From contig BNZR01000003.1 of assembly GCA_026001245.1 (NCBI GenBank), positions 1 to 49,050 on the forward strand: a DNA stretch of 49,050 nucleotides, written 5' to 3'. The stretch is from Clostridia bacterium (GTDB lineage: Bacteria > Bacillota_A > Clostridia > Oscillospirales > UBA929). Every line of letters starts with the position of its first letter. Position 1 is the first letter of the stretch. The position numbers were made by a program, and so were the translations under genes. Positions 6,900 to 13,887 of the stretch are shown in pieces. The notes beneath the pieces were generated by a model. The model made no database searches, had not been told where the DNA came from, and saw nothing but the letters and a program-made list of their open reading frames with translations.

Positions 6900-8291
6900 A
6901 TGACGATTTTGGAAGCGCGTAACGCGCTGGACACGCATAAAATCTCTGTCAAAGAGCTGACGGACGGCTACTTGGCCGCAATAAAAAGCTTAGACGGCGA
7001 TATTCACGCGTACTTGCACATAAACGAGCCGGAAGCCGAAAAGGCACAGAAGCGCATAGACGCGGGGGACGCGGAGTTGCTGACAGGCATACCAATCGCC
7101 TTAAAAGACAACCTGTGTACAGCCGATATGCCCACAACCTGCGCGTCACACATGCTACAGGGCTACACCCCGCCCTATGACGCGACCGTGGTCAAGCGTC
7201 TGCGGGCGGCGGACGCGATATTGCTTGGCAAGCTGAACATGGACGAGTTCGCCATGGGCAGTACCACAAATACCTCGTACTTCGGCGCGACGCGCAATCC
7301 CTACGACACAACCCGCGTACCCGGCGGCTCAAGCGGCGGCAGTGCCGCGGCGGTGGCGGCGGGATTGTGCGCGGCGGCGTTGGGGTCGGACACGGGCGGC
7401 TCGATACGCCAGCCCGCCGCGTTCTGCGGCGTAACGGGGCATAGGCCGACCTACGGCTTGGTGCCGCGCTACGGCTGTGTGGCGTTCGCGTCCTCGCTTG
7501 ACCAAGTGGGGCCGCTGGGGCAAAACGCCGCCGACTGCGCCGCCGTGCTGGACACAATCTCCGGCGCGTGCGAGTACGACCAGACCTCAACCACCGCGCC
7601 GAAAATCGCCGCGTCCGCGAATATCGGCATGAGCTTGAAAGGCGTTAAGCTGGGCGTTATCGAGGAGATTCACAACCCGTCTATTGACGAGGCGGTCAGA
7701 TGGTACCGCGAGGCGGGCGCGGTGGTCGAGACCGTCAGCTTGCCGATGTTGAAGCACGCCATACCCGCGTACTATCTTATATCCTCCGCCGAAGCTTCCG
7801 CTAATCTGTCGCGCTTTGACGGCGTGCGCTACGGGAACCGTGCCGCCGCTGTCAACTATGAGGAGATTATCACAAAATCTCGCGGGCAGGGCTTTGGCAA
7901 GGAGGTCAAGCGGCGCATACTGGTGGGGTCGTACGCGCTGTGTTCGGGGTATTTTGACGCGTATTACCTGCGCGCTATACAGCTTGCAAACGTGGTGAGA
8001 GAGCAGTACAACGCCGCGTTTGAAAGCTATGACGCGCTTCTGTCCCCCACAACGCCCGGCACGGCGTTCAAAGCGGACGCGCCGCCCGCCGACCCCGCGT
8101 GGATGTACCTTGCCGACATATGCACGGTGTCCGCGCCGCTGGCGGGACTGCCAAGCCTGTCCACGCCCTGCGGCTATGATGAAAACGGCTTGCCGCACGG
8201 CCTGATGATAACCGGCAAACGCTGGGCTGATGCGCAAATTTTGGGTCTTGCCGACGCTTTCGAGCGCGACTTCACAAGGAGGTTGCCATGA
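6900..8291 (+). CDS. gatA: Asp/Glu-tRNA amidotransferase subunit A
   Basis: This is the glutaminase and amidase subunit, releasing ammonia from glutamine for transamidation of misacylated tRNA. The 463 residues carry the amidase-signature Ser-cisSer-Lys triad: Lys in GIPIALKDNLC (about 67-72), and the serines in GGSSGGSAAAV (about 145) and DTGGSIRQPAAFCG (about 169). GGAGGGA lies just before the ATG, and the last four bases overlap gatB (ATGA), so translation is probably coupled. The stretch GVTGHRPTYGLVPRYG differs slightly from the common GVVGLKPTYGRVSRYG but keeps the fold residues. Confidence 0.96.
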   Translation: MTILEARNALDTHKISVKELTDGYLAAIKSLDGDIHAYLHINEPEAEKAQKRIDAGDAELLTGIPIALKDNLCTADMPTTCASHMLQGYTPPYDATVVKRLRAADAILLGKLNMDEFAMGSTTNTSYFGATRNPYDTTRVPGGSSGGSAAAVAAGLCAAALGSDTGGSIRQPAAFCGVTGHRPTYGLVPRYGCVAFASSLDQVGPLGQNAADCAAVLDTISGACEYDQTSTTAPKIAASANIGMSLKGVKLGVIEEIHNPSIDEAVRWYREAGAVVETVSLPMLKHAIPAYYLISSAEASANLSRFDGVRYGNRAAAVNYEEIITKSRGQGFGKEVKRRILVGSYALCSGYFDAYYLRAIQLANVVREQYNAAFESYDALLSPTTPGTAFKADAPPADPAWMYLADICTVSAPLAGLPSLSTPCGYDENGLPHGLMITGKRWADAQILGLADAFERDFTRRLP

Positions 8292-9640
8292 ACTACACAA
8301 CAGTAATCGGACTGGAGATACACGCGGAGCTGTTGACCGCGACCAAGGTGTTCTGCGGTTGCGCCAACGCGTTTACGCATGACGAGAATGTGAACGTCTG
8401 CCCCGTCTGCGTGGGGCTTCCCGGCGCGTTGCCGGTACTAAACCGCCGCGCCATCGAGCAAGCAATCACGGCGGGGCTTGCCTTGGGTTGCGAAATTTCA
8501 AGCTATACCCGCTGGGACAGGAAGAACTATTTTTACCCCGACTCGCCCAAGGCCTATCAAATCTCGCAGCTATACGCGCCGTTCTGTAACGGCGGCGGGA
8601 TTGAGCTTGACGGGCGTACCCTGCGTATCCACCACATACATTTGGAGGAGGACGCGGGCAAGCTTGTGCATGACGGACTGCGCGGCGTGACGCGCATGGA
8701 CTACAACCGTTGCGGCGTTCCGCTGATAGAGATTGTCACCGAGCCGGACATGCGAAGCGCCGCCCAGGCGGCGGCTTTTGTGGAGCGCGTGCGCGATACG
8801 CTGGTCTATGCGGGCGTGTGCGACGGGCGCATGGAGCAGGGCAGTCTGCGCGTGGACGCGAATGTAAGCGTTATGCCGGAAAATTCAACGGTTTTAGGCA
8901 CGCGGACGGAGACGAAGAACCTAAACAGCTTTAAGCATATAGTCGCGGCAATAGACTACGAGGTCAAGCGTCAGATTGAAATTTTGGAAAGCGGCGGCAA
9001 GGTCACGCAAGAGACGCGCCGTTGGCACGAGGCGGACAATGAAACCTCCGCGCTGCGGTCAAAGGAGGACGCGCAGGACTATCGCTACGTCCCCGACCCG
9101 GATATTCTGCCGCTTGTGATAACAAGCGAGGACGTGGAGCGGTTGAGCGCCAAAATCCCGGAATTACCTCACGCCCGAAGAATTAGATATGCGGAGTGGG
9201 GCTTGAAGCCCTTGGACATCGACGTGTTGCTGGCCAAACGCGCCACATCGGACTATCTTGACGAGGTGGTCAAACTGGGGGCAAATCCCGTGGCCGCCGC
9301 GAATATCATACGCACGGATTTGTTGGATAAGGCTCTGCCTCCTGACGTGCTGATGAAGATTTTGGATTACGGCAAGCAGGGCAAGCTGGACGTAAAGCCC
9401 ACCGTGGCCGCCGTGCTAAGCGGCAAACGTGTCGAGGATTTGCTGGTGAGCGGCGATGATGACGAGGTTTTGGCGGTGGTCAAAGACGTGCTGAACGCTC
9501 GGCCTGATACCGTGGCGCAGTATCGAAACGGCGAGGTCAAGGTCGTTGGATTCTTGATGGGCGAGTGCAGTAAACGATTAAAGGGCAAGGCGTTGCCGCA
9601 GGCCATAAAGGCTATTTTAGAGAACGAGCTGAGGGGTTAA
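8288..9640 (+). CDS. gatB: Asp/Glu-tRNA amidotransferase subunit B
   Basis: GatB binds the misacylated tRNA, activates the carboxylate with ATP and receives ammonia from GatA. The 450 residues begin VIGLEIHAELLT and show the zinc-binding cysteines CGC and CPVC (about 19-44), then RKNYFYPDSPKAYQISQ and LEEDAGKLVHD, and the C-terminal YqeY-like tail that contacts tRNA (ending LPQAIKAILENELRG). The start overlaps gatA by four bases. aspS begins two bases after the stop. Confidence 0.96.
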   Translation: MNYTTVIGLEIHAELLTATKVFCGCANAFTHDENVNVCPVCVGLPGALPVLNRRAIEQAITAGLALGCEISSYTRWDRKNYFYPDSPKAYQISQLYAPFCNGGGIELDGRTLRIHHIHLEEDAGKLVHDGLRGVTRMDYNRCGVPLIEIVTEPDMRSAAQAAAFVERVRDTLVYAGVCDGRMEQGSLRVDANVSVMPENSTVLGTRTETKNLNSFKHIVAAIDYEVKRQIEILESGGKVTQETRRWHEADNETSALRSKEDAQDYRYVPDPDILPLVITSEDVERLSAKIPELPHARRIRYAEWGLKPLDIDVLLAKRATSDYLDEVVKLGANPVAAANIIRTDLLDKALPPDVLMKILDYGKQGKLDVKPTVAAVLSGKRVEDLLVSGDDDEVLAVVKDVLNARPDTVAQYRNGEVKVVGFLMGECSKRLKGKALPQAIKAILENELRG

Positions 9641-9642
9641 AT

Positions 9643-11370
9643 ATGCTTAGAACACATCATTGTAACGAATTGCGCGAGGCGCATGTCGGCGCGACGGTGA
9701 CGCTTGCGGGTTGGGTGGACACCATACGCGACCACGGCGGGGTTATCTTCATGGATCTGCGCGACCAGCACGGCGTGACTCAGGCGGTGTTTCACAACGC
9801 GGAGCTTGTGCGCGACGTTGGCCGCGAATTTGTTGTGGCGGTAAAGGGCGAGGTCGTCCCTCGCGACGCGGAGACCGTAAACCCCGCGCTTGCCACGGGA
9901 ACGGTGGAGCTGAAAGCCGACAGCGCAGAGATTTTGGGTACGGTCGAGCGGCCGATACCCTTTGAAATTCGCGATTCTGTCAATACCCGCGAGGACACGC
10001 GCCTTAAATATCGCTTTTTGGATTTGCGCAACCCCGTTGTCAAAGACCGCATGCTGTTGCGCTCGAATATTATCCGCCACCTGCGGGACGCCATGGAAAA
10101 GTTGAATTTTACAGAGATTCAAACCCCGATACTAACGGCGTCCTCCCCGGAGGGGGCGCGGGACTATCTTGTCCCCAGCCGCAAGCACAGGGGGCTGTTC
10201 TACGCGTTGCCCCAAGCCCCCCAGCAGTTCAAGCAATTGCTGATGGCTTCGGGCTTTGACCGCTATTTTCAGATAGCCCCCTGTTTTAGAGACGAGGACG
10301 CACGCGCCGACAGGTCGCCGGGCGAGTTCTATCAGCTGGATTTTGAGATGGCCTTTGCCGAGCAGGAGGACGTGCTAAAAGTTGCGGAAACGGTGCTGTT
10401 TGACGTGTTTCGGGCGTTTACAGATAAAGCTGTGACGCGCCCGCCGTTTGAGCGCATACCCTATAACAGGGCAATGCTGGAGTTTGGCAGCGACAAGCCG
10501 GATCTGCGCAACCCGTTAAGGATTGTGGATTTGTCCGCGTTTTTCGCGGACGCGGATTTCGCGCCGTTTCGCAAGTCGCCCACGCGGGGGATCAAGGCGC
10601 AAAAATGCGCGGATCAGCCCCGGTCGTTTTTCGAGGGCATGCTTAATTTCGCCACCAGTATCGGCATGAAGGGCTTGGGGTACATCTCGGTCAGCGCGGA
10701 AAACGAGCTGAAAGGCCCGATTGTCAAGTTTTTAAGCGCGGAGAAGCAATCGGAGTTCCGGGCGAGGTTCGAGCTAAAACCGCTGGACACGGTGTTTTTC
10801 ATCTCGGATTTGCCGAAGCTTGTCAACCGCTACGCGGGTCTGGTGCGCGGCGAGTTGGGGCGGCGATTGAATCTATTGAGCGACGATTTTCGGTTCTGTT
10901 TTGTGGTGGACTACCCGATGTTCGGCATAAACGAGGAGAGCGGCGCGGTGGAGTTCACGCACAACCCGTTTTCGATGCCGCAGGGGGGCATGGCCGCGCT
11001 GGCCGGCGACCCGTTGGCGGTGCTTGCGTATCAGTACGACGTGGTGTGCAACGGCATAGAGCTAAGCTCGGGCGCGGTGCGCAACCACAGGCCGGACATC
11101 ATGGTAAAGGCCTTTGAGATAGCGGGCTACACGCGGCAGGACGTAGAGAACCGCTTCGGCGCGTTATACTCGGCGTTCCACTACGGCGCGCCGCCCCACG
11201 CGGGCATGGCTCCGGGGGTGGATAGGATTGTGATGTTATTGGCGGGGACGGAGAATATCAGAGAGGTAGTGCCGTTCCCAATGAACAGCGCGGCGCAAGA
11301 CGTGCTACTGGGCGCACCGGGCGCGGTGACAGAGCAGCAGCTGAGGGAGGCGCATGTACGGCTGAGGTGA
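9643..11370 (+). CDS. aspS: Aspartyl-tRNA synthetase, probably non-discriminating
   Basis: This class II synthetase charges tRNA with aspartate. The 575 residues include the N-terminal anticodon-binding OB fold (GWVDTIRDHGGVIFMDLRD), class II motif 2 (FRDEDARADRSPGEFYQLD), the bacterial insert domain and motif 3 (GMAPGVDRIVMLLAG). The His in RDHGG corresponds to the position that in Pseudomonas AspRS is linked to acceptance of tRNA(Asn). Its place directly after gatCAB, with no asparaginyl-tRNA synthetase in view, supports a non-discriminating enzyme feeding Asp-tRNA(Asn) to GatCAB. That reading is inference. AGGGG precedes the ATG. Confidence 0.95.
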   Translation: MLRTHHCNELREAHVGATVTLAGWVDTIRDHGGVIFMDLRDQHGVTQAVFHNAELVRDVGREFVVAVKGEVVPRDAETVNPALATGTVELKADSAEILGTVERPIPFEIRDSVNTREDTRLKYRFLDLRNPVVKDRMLLRSNIIRHLRDAMEKLNFTEIQTPILTASSPEGARDYLVPSRKHRGLFYALPQAPQQFKQLLMASGFDRYFQIAPCFRDEDARADRSPGEFYQLDFEMAFAEQEDVLKVAETVLFDVFRAFTDKAVTRPPFERIPYNRAMLEFGSDKPDLRNPLRIVDLSAFFADADFAPFRKSPTRGIKAQKCADQPRSFFEGMLNFATSIGMKGLGYISVSAENELKGPIVKFLSAEKQSEFRARFELKPLDTVFFISDLPKLVNRYAGLVRGELGRRLNLLSDDFRFCFVVDYPMFGINEESGAVEFTHNPFSMPQGGMAALAGDPLAVLAYQYDVVCNGIELSSGAVRNHRPDIMVKAFEIAGYTRQDVENRFGALYSAFHYGAPPHAGMAPGVDRIVMLLAGTENIREVVPFPMNSAAQDVLLGAPGAVTEQQLREAHVRLR

Positions 11371-11389
11371 CGATTTTGCCCCAAAACAC

Positions 11390-11418
11390 TTGACAGCTTA
11401 GGTTGGGCAATGTATAAT
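11390..11418 (+). promoter_or_regulatory. Sigma-A promoter for the orphan pair
   Basis: TTGACA (11390-11395), 17 bases and TATAAT (11413-11418): a full-consensus promoter about 80 bases before the first small gene. Confidence 0.88.
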
Positions 11419-11498
11419 TACAGTATCTCGCGTATACCCTCTTAATATAACCCAAAGATTGAGAGGGATTGTGCGTGAAGAGACAGGAGGTTTTGTTT

Positions 11499-11762
11499 GT
11501 GTTGTTGAAAACAAGGAAAAAAAGCTACAGAGCGCGAAGAAACGATAGAGCCGTGTTGCCGTTCAAAATAAAAAGCTCAGCGGAAGTGTTGCACGAATTT
11601 CTTGACACACTCCCGGAGAACTTTGCGGAGCTTACTCCCGATGAGATTCTCGCAAGCATGCGCTTTGACGGTGAAATTGCGAAGCAGGGTAAATCCTTGG
11701 GAGAAGTGACAGGCGTGACGGACGAAGAGGTCAAAGCCGCCGAGAGATATTTGTTTGGCTAA
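11499..11762 (+). CDS. Small basic hypothetical protein
   Basis: I do not recognise it. The GTG at 11499 is preferred because AGGAGG lies eight bases upstream; an in-frame TTG at 11469 would add ten residues but has no such site. The 87 residues start with a very basic segment (KTRKKSYRARRNDRAVLPF) and continue as a likely helical, acidic domain (EFLDTLPENFAEL, GVTDEEVKAAERYLFG). A basic tail on a compact acidic body recalls small antitoxins or DNA-binding proteins, but no family is claimed. It shares a promoter with the 234-residue gene 12 bases downstream, and the pair is AT-richer than the preceding operon, which suggests acquired DNA. Confidence 0.6.
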   Translation: MLLKTRKKSYRARRNDRAVLPFKIKSSAEVLHEFLDTLPENFAELTPDEILASMRFDGEIAKQGKSLGEVTGVTDEEVKAAERYLFG

Positions 11763-11774
11763 TGAGATTATAAT

Positions 11775-12479
11775 GTGGGTGGGATTGGCGTGCCGGATAC
11801 AAGCAGAACAGAGCTTTTTGGGCAGATTTATGACGAGATAGCCGCCGCGCTTGTGAGATTTAAGGAAGACTACAAGGAAAAGGTCAGTAAGCAACGCGGG
11901 GGAGCGAAATATTCCGCATTTAATGTAAACTCAAAGGATTTGGAGAGAGCCGTTAACGCTACATGCGAAGTGCGCGAGTACATGAGAAAAAACGTGGACA
12001 ATCGTGATGGTGTGTGTTGGGACCCGCACAAGCTGGCCGCCGCGGTGACGCAAGGCATAATGGAAGTGAAGCCGCTTAGATGGGAGAACGAGGAGAAGCA
12101 CGAGGCAAGCCCGTTGAATGAGATTTTTGCAATGAGCGTTGCGGAGCAAATCTTGCTTTGGTATGAAATTGCCAGAAATCCAGACTTGCGCGAAGACAAG
12201 CATCTAGTATATCTTGAGAACGCTAAACAAGACATTGCGAAGACCTTGCAATGGCAATTGTGCGGCTTGGGCGACTTCGGAAGCAGAAGTACAAGTAGTG
12301 CGGGACAATATGCGGTTAGGGATAGTTTCCGCAGGATGCTTGTACATTTGAGATTGGCTGATACTAAAAGGGAAATCGCTTGGGTATTGGCTCATGAGTA
12401 CTTCTATATGGATTACATAAGCGAACAGTATGTGAAAAAGCACATAAAGGAATATTTGCGCAAAAAATACGCGCCATAA
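11775..12479 (+). CDS. Hypothetical protein, orphan
   Basis: No family is recognised. The product of up to 234 residues is soluble and mostly helical, with no membrane segment or signal peptide. Recognisable stretches are FGQIYDEIAAALVRFKEDY, REYMRKNVDNRDGVCWDPHK and the basic C-terminus KHIKEYLRKKYAP. The start is uncertain: GTG at 11775 gives the longest frame, while GTG at 11790 follows GGTGGGA. It is cotranscribed with the small basic protein upstream, and both have lower GC than the housekeeping genes around them. A toxin-antitoxin or defence role is possible from size and pairing only. Confidence 0.6.
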   Translation: MGGIGVPDTSRTELFGQIYDEIAAALVRFKEDYKEKVSKQRGGAKYSAFNVNSKDLERAVNATCEVREYMRKNVDNRDGVCWDPHKLAAAVTQGIMEVKPLRWENEEKHEASPLNEIFAMSVAEQILLWYEIARNPDLREDKHLVYLENAKQDIAKTLQWQLCGLGDFGSRSTSSAGQYAVRDSFRRMLVHLRLADTKREIAWVLAHEYFYMDYISEQYVKKHIKEYLRKKYAP

Positions 12480-12495
12480 CACAGGATAACATAAC

Positions 12496-12519
12496 CGCCG
12501 CCCCATAGTCGGGGCGGCG
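12496..12519. terminator. GC-rich hairpin after the orphan pair
   Basis: CGCCGCCCC-atagtc-GGGGCGGCG is a perfect 9-bp stem with a 6-nt loop, 16 bases after the stop codon. Only TTC follows, so it is a weak intrinsic terminator or a remnant of a repeat. Confidence 0.5.
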
Positions 12520-12539
12520 TTCACACTACCCATCCTTTC

Positions 12540-12599
12540 CGCATACACTACCCAGACACCAATTAGGAAAGGATGACTTACACTTATGGCTACAGGAAC
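12540..12599 (+). repeat. 60-bp direct repeat, left copy
   Basis: Identical to 13828-13887. The repeat carries the leader, ribosome binding site (AGGAAAGG) and first codons of the peptidoglycan-binding gene (ATG GCT ACA GGA AC). In this copy the frame runs only twelve codons from the ATG at 12586 to a stop, so it is a dead start. Just upstream CATCCTTTCC (12531-12540) can pair with GGAAAGGATG (12566-12575), a 10-bp hairpin that would hide the ribosome binding site. The right copy lacks that arm. Confidence 0.93.
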
Positions 12600-12683
12600 G
12601 CCTACGCGACAACCGCCCTGCTAGCCCCGCCTTGGATACCGCGAAGCTCCTCATTGTTGCCGCTTAATTTGCGTAGTGCAATT

Positions 12684-12914
12684 TTATGCATACCTTTGAG
12701 TGCCGCAGATTGGACAGAACGCCCCCTTGTCCTGCCTTTCCCGCTCGTCTTGGATTCGTTTCCATTCGAGCGGATTGTTGTATCTCCAACGGGCAAAGTA
12801 CCTTGACACTGTCCGCTCACTGATTCCCAGCTCTACCGCTACGGCCGTCTCTGACAGCCCGTTTAGCTTGTGCCGCAACAGTTTCTGCTGTTTCGCTTCT
12901 GTAATCTTCTCCAT
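12684..12914 (-). CDS. Small helix-turn-helix protein
   Basis: The 76 residues contain a helix-turn-helix of the resolvase/sigma type (GLSETAVAVELGISERTVSRYFARWRY, described by its core AVELGISERTVSRYF) and end with a zinc-knuckle-like FCPICGT. AGGGGGTG precedes the ATG, and an extended -10 (TGCTATACT) lies at 12936-12944 on the minus strand without a clear -35. The gene lies between the 60-bp repeats, opposite in direction to the HNH gene. Such proteins occur near phage terminases and in mobile elements. DNA binding is likely; its target is unknown. Confidence 0.6.
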   Translation of the reverse strand: MEKITEAKQQKLLRHKLNGLSETAVAVELGISERTVSRYFARWRYNNPLEWKRIQDERERQDKGAFCPICGTQRYA

Positions 12915-12941
12915 CGCTTTTCACCCCCTGTAATCAGTATA

Positions 12942-13229
12942 GCATGCTTGGCGGCGTTATGTCGGCAAGGGAACGTCCCGTGCTACGGGTTGCAGTCTCC
13001 GGGGGCGGCCACGGCGGGACTTCGCCCGCCTATCCGCGCCGCCCCCTGCGTCTGCAAGCCCTACGCACGGGGGACGGGCGGCAATTCTACCCCTCCGTCA
13101 CTCCTTTCATTATCTCCGCAATTATACCACGGGTCAAGGGTAAACACCAGTGTGCGCATTGGTGCGCGTAAACGCGCCCTTGACTTATCCGTGGTGGCTG
13201 GTGGCCAAATAATGAAAGGAGTGACTACT
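12942..13229 (+). other. Structured GC-rich non-coding region before HNH gene
   Basis: This gene-free stretch is dense in inverted repeats. Visible hairpins are CCCGT-gct-ACGGG (12978-12990), GGCGGG-acttcg-CCCGCC (13014-13031 region), a longer imperfect pairing of GCCGCCCC...GGGCGGC (13040-13082), and the nested repeat at 13097-13225. It could be a structured RNA read with the HNH gene, or a DNA element. I find no match to tRNA or a known riboswitch. Confidence 0.5.
13097..13225 (+). repeat. Nested inverted repeat sequestering the HNH ribosome binding site
   Basis: Outer arms GTCACTCCTTTCATTAT (13097-13113) and its exact complement (13209-13225) are 17 bp. Inner arms are ACCACGG and GTCAAGGG (13126-13140) with CCCTTGAC (13177-13184) and CCGTGGT (13189-13195). 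At the tip are CACCA/TGGTG and GCGCGT-aa-ACGCGC. The right outer arm contains AAAGGAG, the ribosome binding site of the HNH gene, so the folded transcript would block translation. Confidence 0.85.
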
Positions 13230-13538
13230 ATGTCGCTACAACGCAAATGGCAACCTCGCACGAAACACAATAACTTGAAAGATTTGGTGTTCGAGCGGGA
13301 CAGCTACACTTGTATCTTCTGCGAAGCTCACGCGGCAGACGCGCACCATGTTGTGCGCCGCTCGCGCGGTGGGCGGGACGTGCCACAAAATCTTGTGGCT
13401 GTATGCAGATGGCACCACATGATGTTGCATGGGCAAGTTAAGGCTGATGATGGCTGGGACGTGGAACAGATGGACTTGGCCGCGATGGTCTATGTCTCGG
13501 ACTACTATGCGCAGATGGTGGAAAACGGGACGTTCTGA
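13230..13538 (+). CDS. HNH endonuclease, compact
   Basis: This is a predicted metal-dependent DNA nuclease. The 102 residues consist almost only of an HNH domain: FERDSYTCIFC supplies the first zinc Cys pair, AHHVVRRSRGG the catalytic His region, and NLVAVCRWHHMMLHG the Asn, Cys and final His. The ATG at 13230 is preceded by AAAGGAG; another in-frame ATG at 13212 lies within the ribosome binding site region. It sits between the 60-bp direct repeats, downstream of a long structured region. Stand-alone HNH proteins of this size are common in phages near the terminase and in homing elements. No RuvC or helicase partner is present. Confidence 0.82.
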   Translation: MSLQRKWQPRTKHNNLKDLVFERDSYTCIFCEAHAADAHHVVRRSRGGRDVPQNLVAVCRWHHMMLHGQVKADDGWDVEQMDLAAMVYVSDYYAQMVENGTF

Positions 13539-13539
13539 A

Positions 13540-13824
13540 CAATTGACAATGGACAATTGACAATGGACAATTAGGGGGCTTTTCGGGCGCGTCCTGCGCC
13601 CTCTCCTAACTGTCCACTGTCCACTCTCAACTCTCAACTGCCCCTGCTCCTCGCTGAACGCTCGTCGGCGTAGCGGGGGCGGCGTCGTGCCGCGCCCCGC
13701 TACTGGGCGCTCCTCCGCGCGTCCTTGCGCTCCGTCGCGCGTGGTGCGCCCTGCGGGGCGCGTTGATTGAACGGGGGGAGGACGCTCCCCCAATTGTCCA
13801 TTGTCCATTGTCAATTGTTCATTG
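13540..13824. repeat. 285-bp segment with inverted heptamer-repeat ends
   Basis: This gene-free stretch begins with heptamers CAATTGA, CAATGGA, CAATTGA, CAATGGA, then CAATTAGGGGG (13540-13578). It ends with the inverted version, CCCCCAATTG then TCCATTG, TCCATTG, TCAATTG, TTCATTG (13786-13824). An internal array (TAACTGT, CCACTGT, CCACTCT, CAACTCT at 13607-13634) lies in inverted orientation. The core is very GC-rich with several short hairpins. Inverted ends around a small non-coding core resemble a miniature element, but no target duplication or transposase match is visible. Confidence 0.6.
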
Positions 13825-13827
13825 CTT

Positions 13828-13887
13828 CGCATACACTACCCAGACACCAATTAGGAAAGGATGACTTACACTTATGGCTACAGGAAC
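13828..13887 (+). repeat. 60-bp direct repeat, right copy
   Basis: Identical to 12540-12599, 1,288 bases away. Here the repeat leads into the intact peptidoglycan-binding gene (ATG at 13874), and AGGAAAGGATG supplies its ribosome binding site. Divergence begins at 13888. Confidence 0.93.

Noticed and set aside
12602..12820. 72-residue minus-strand ORF overlapping the HTH gene
   Set aside because: It overlaps the better supported HTH frame and has no ribosome binding site or recognisable domain.
12870..13538. 222-residue extended form of the HNH protein
   Set aside because: The extra 120 residues are Pro/Arg/Gly-rich translation of the structured region, overlap the HTH gene and have no ribosome binding site; AAAGGAG supports the start at 13230.
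12942..13538. IscB/HEARO system
   Set aside because: The protein is only 102 residues with an HNH domain; no RuvC or PLMP-like domains are present in any frame nearby.
13236..13832. 198-residue minus-strand ORF opposite the HNH gene
   Set aside because: It is a translation of heptamer repeats and the GC-rich core, antisense to a recognisable nuclease.
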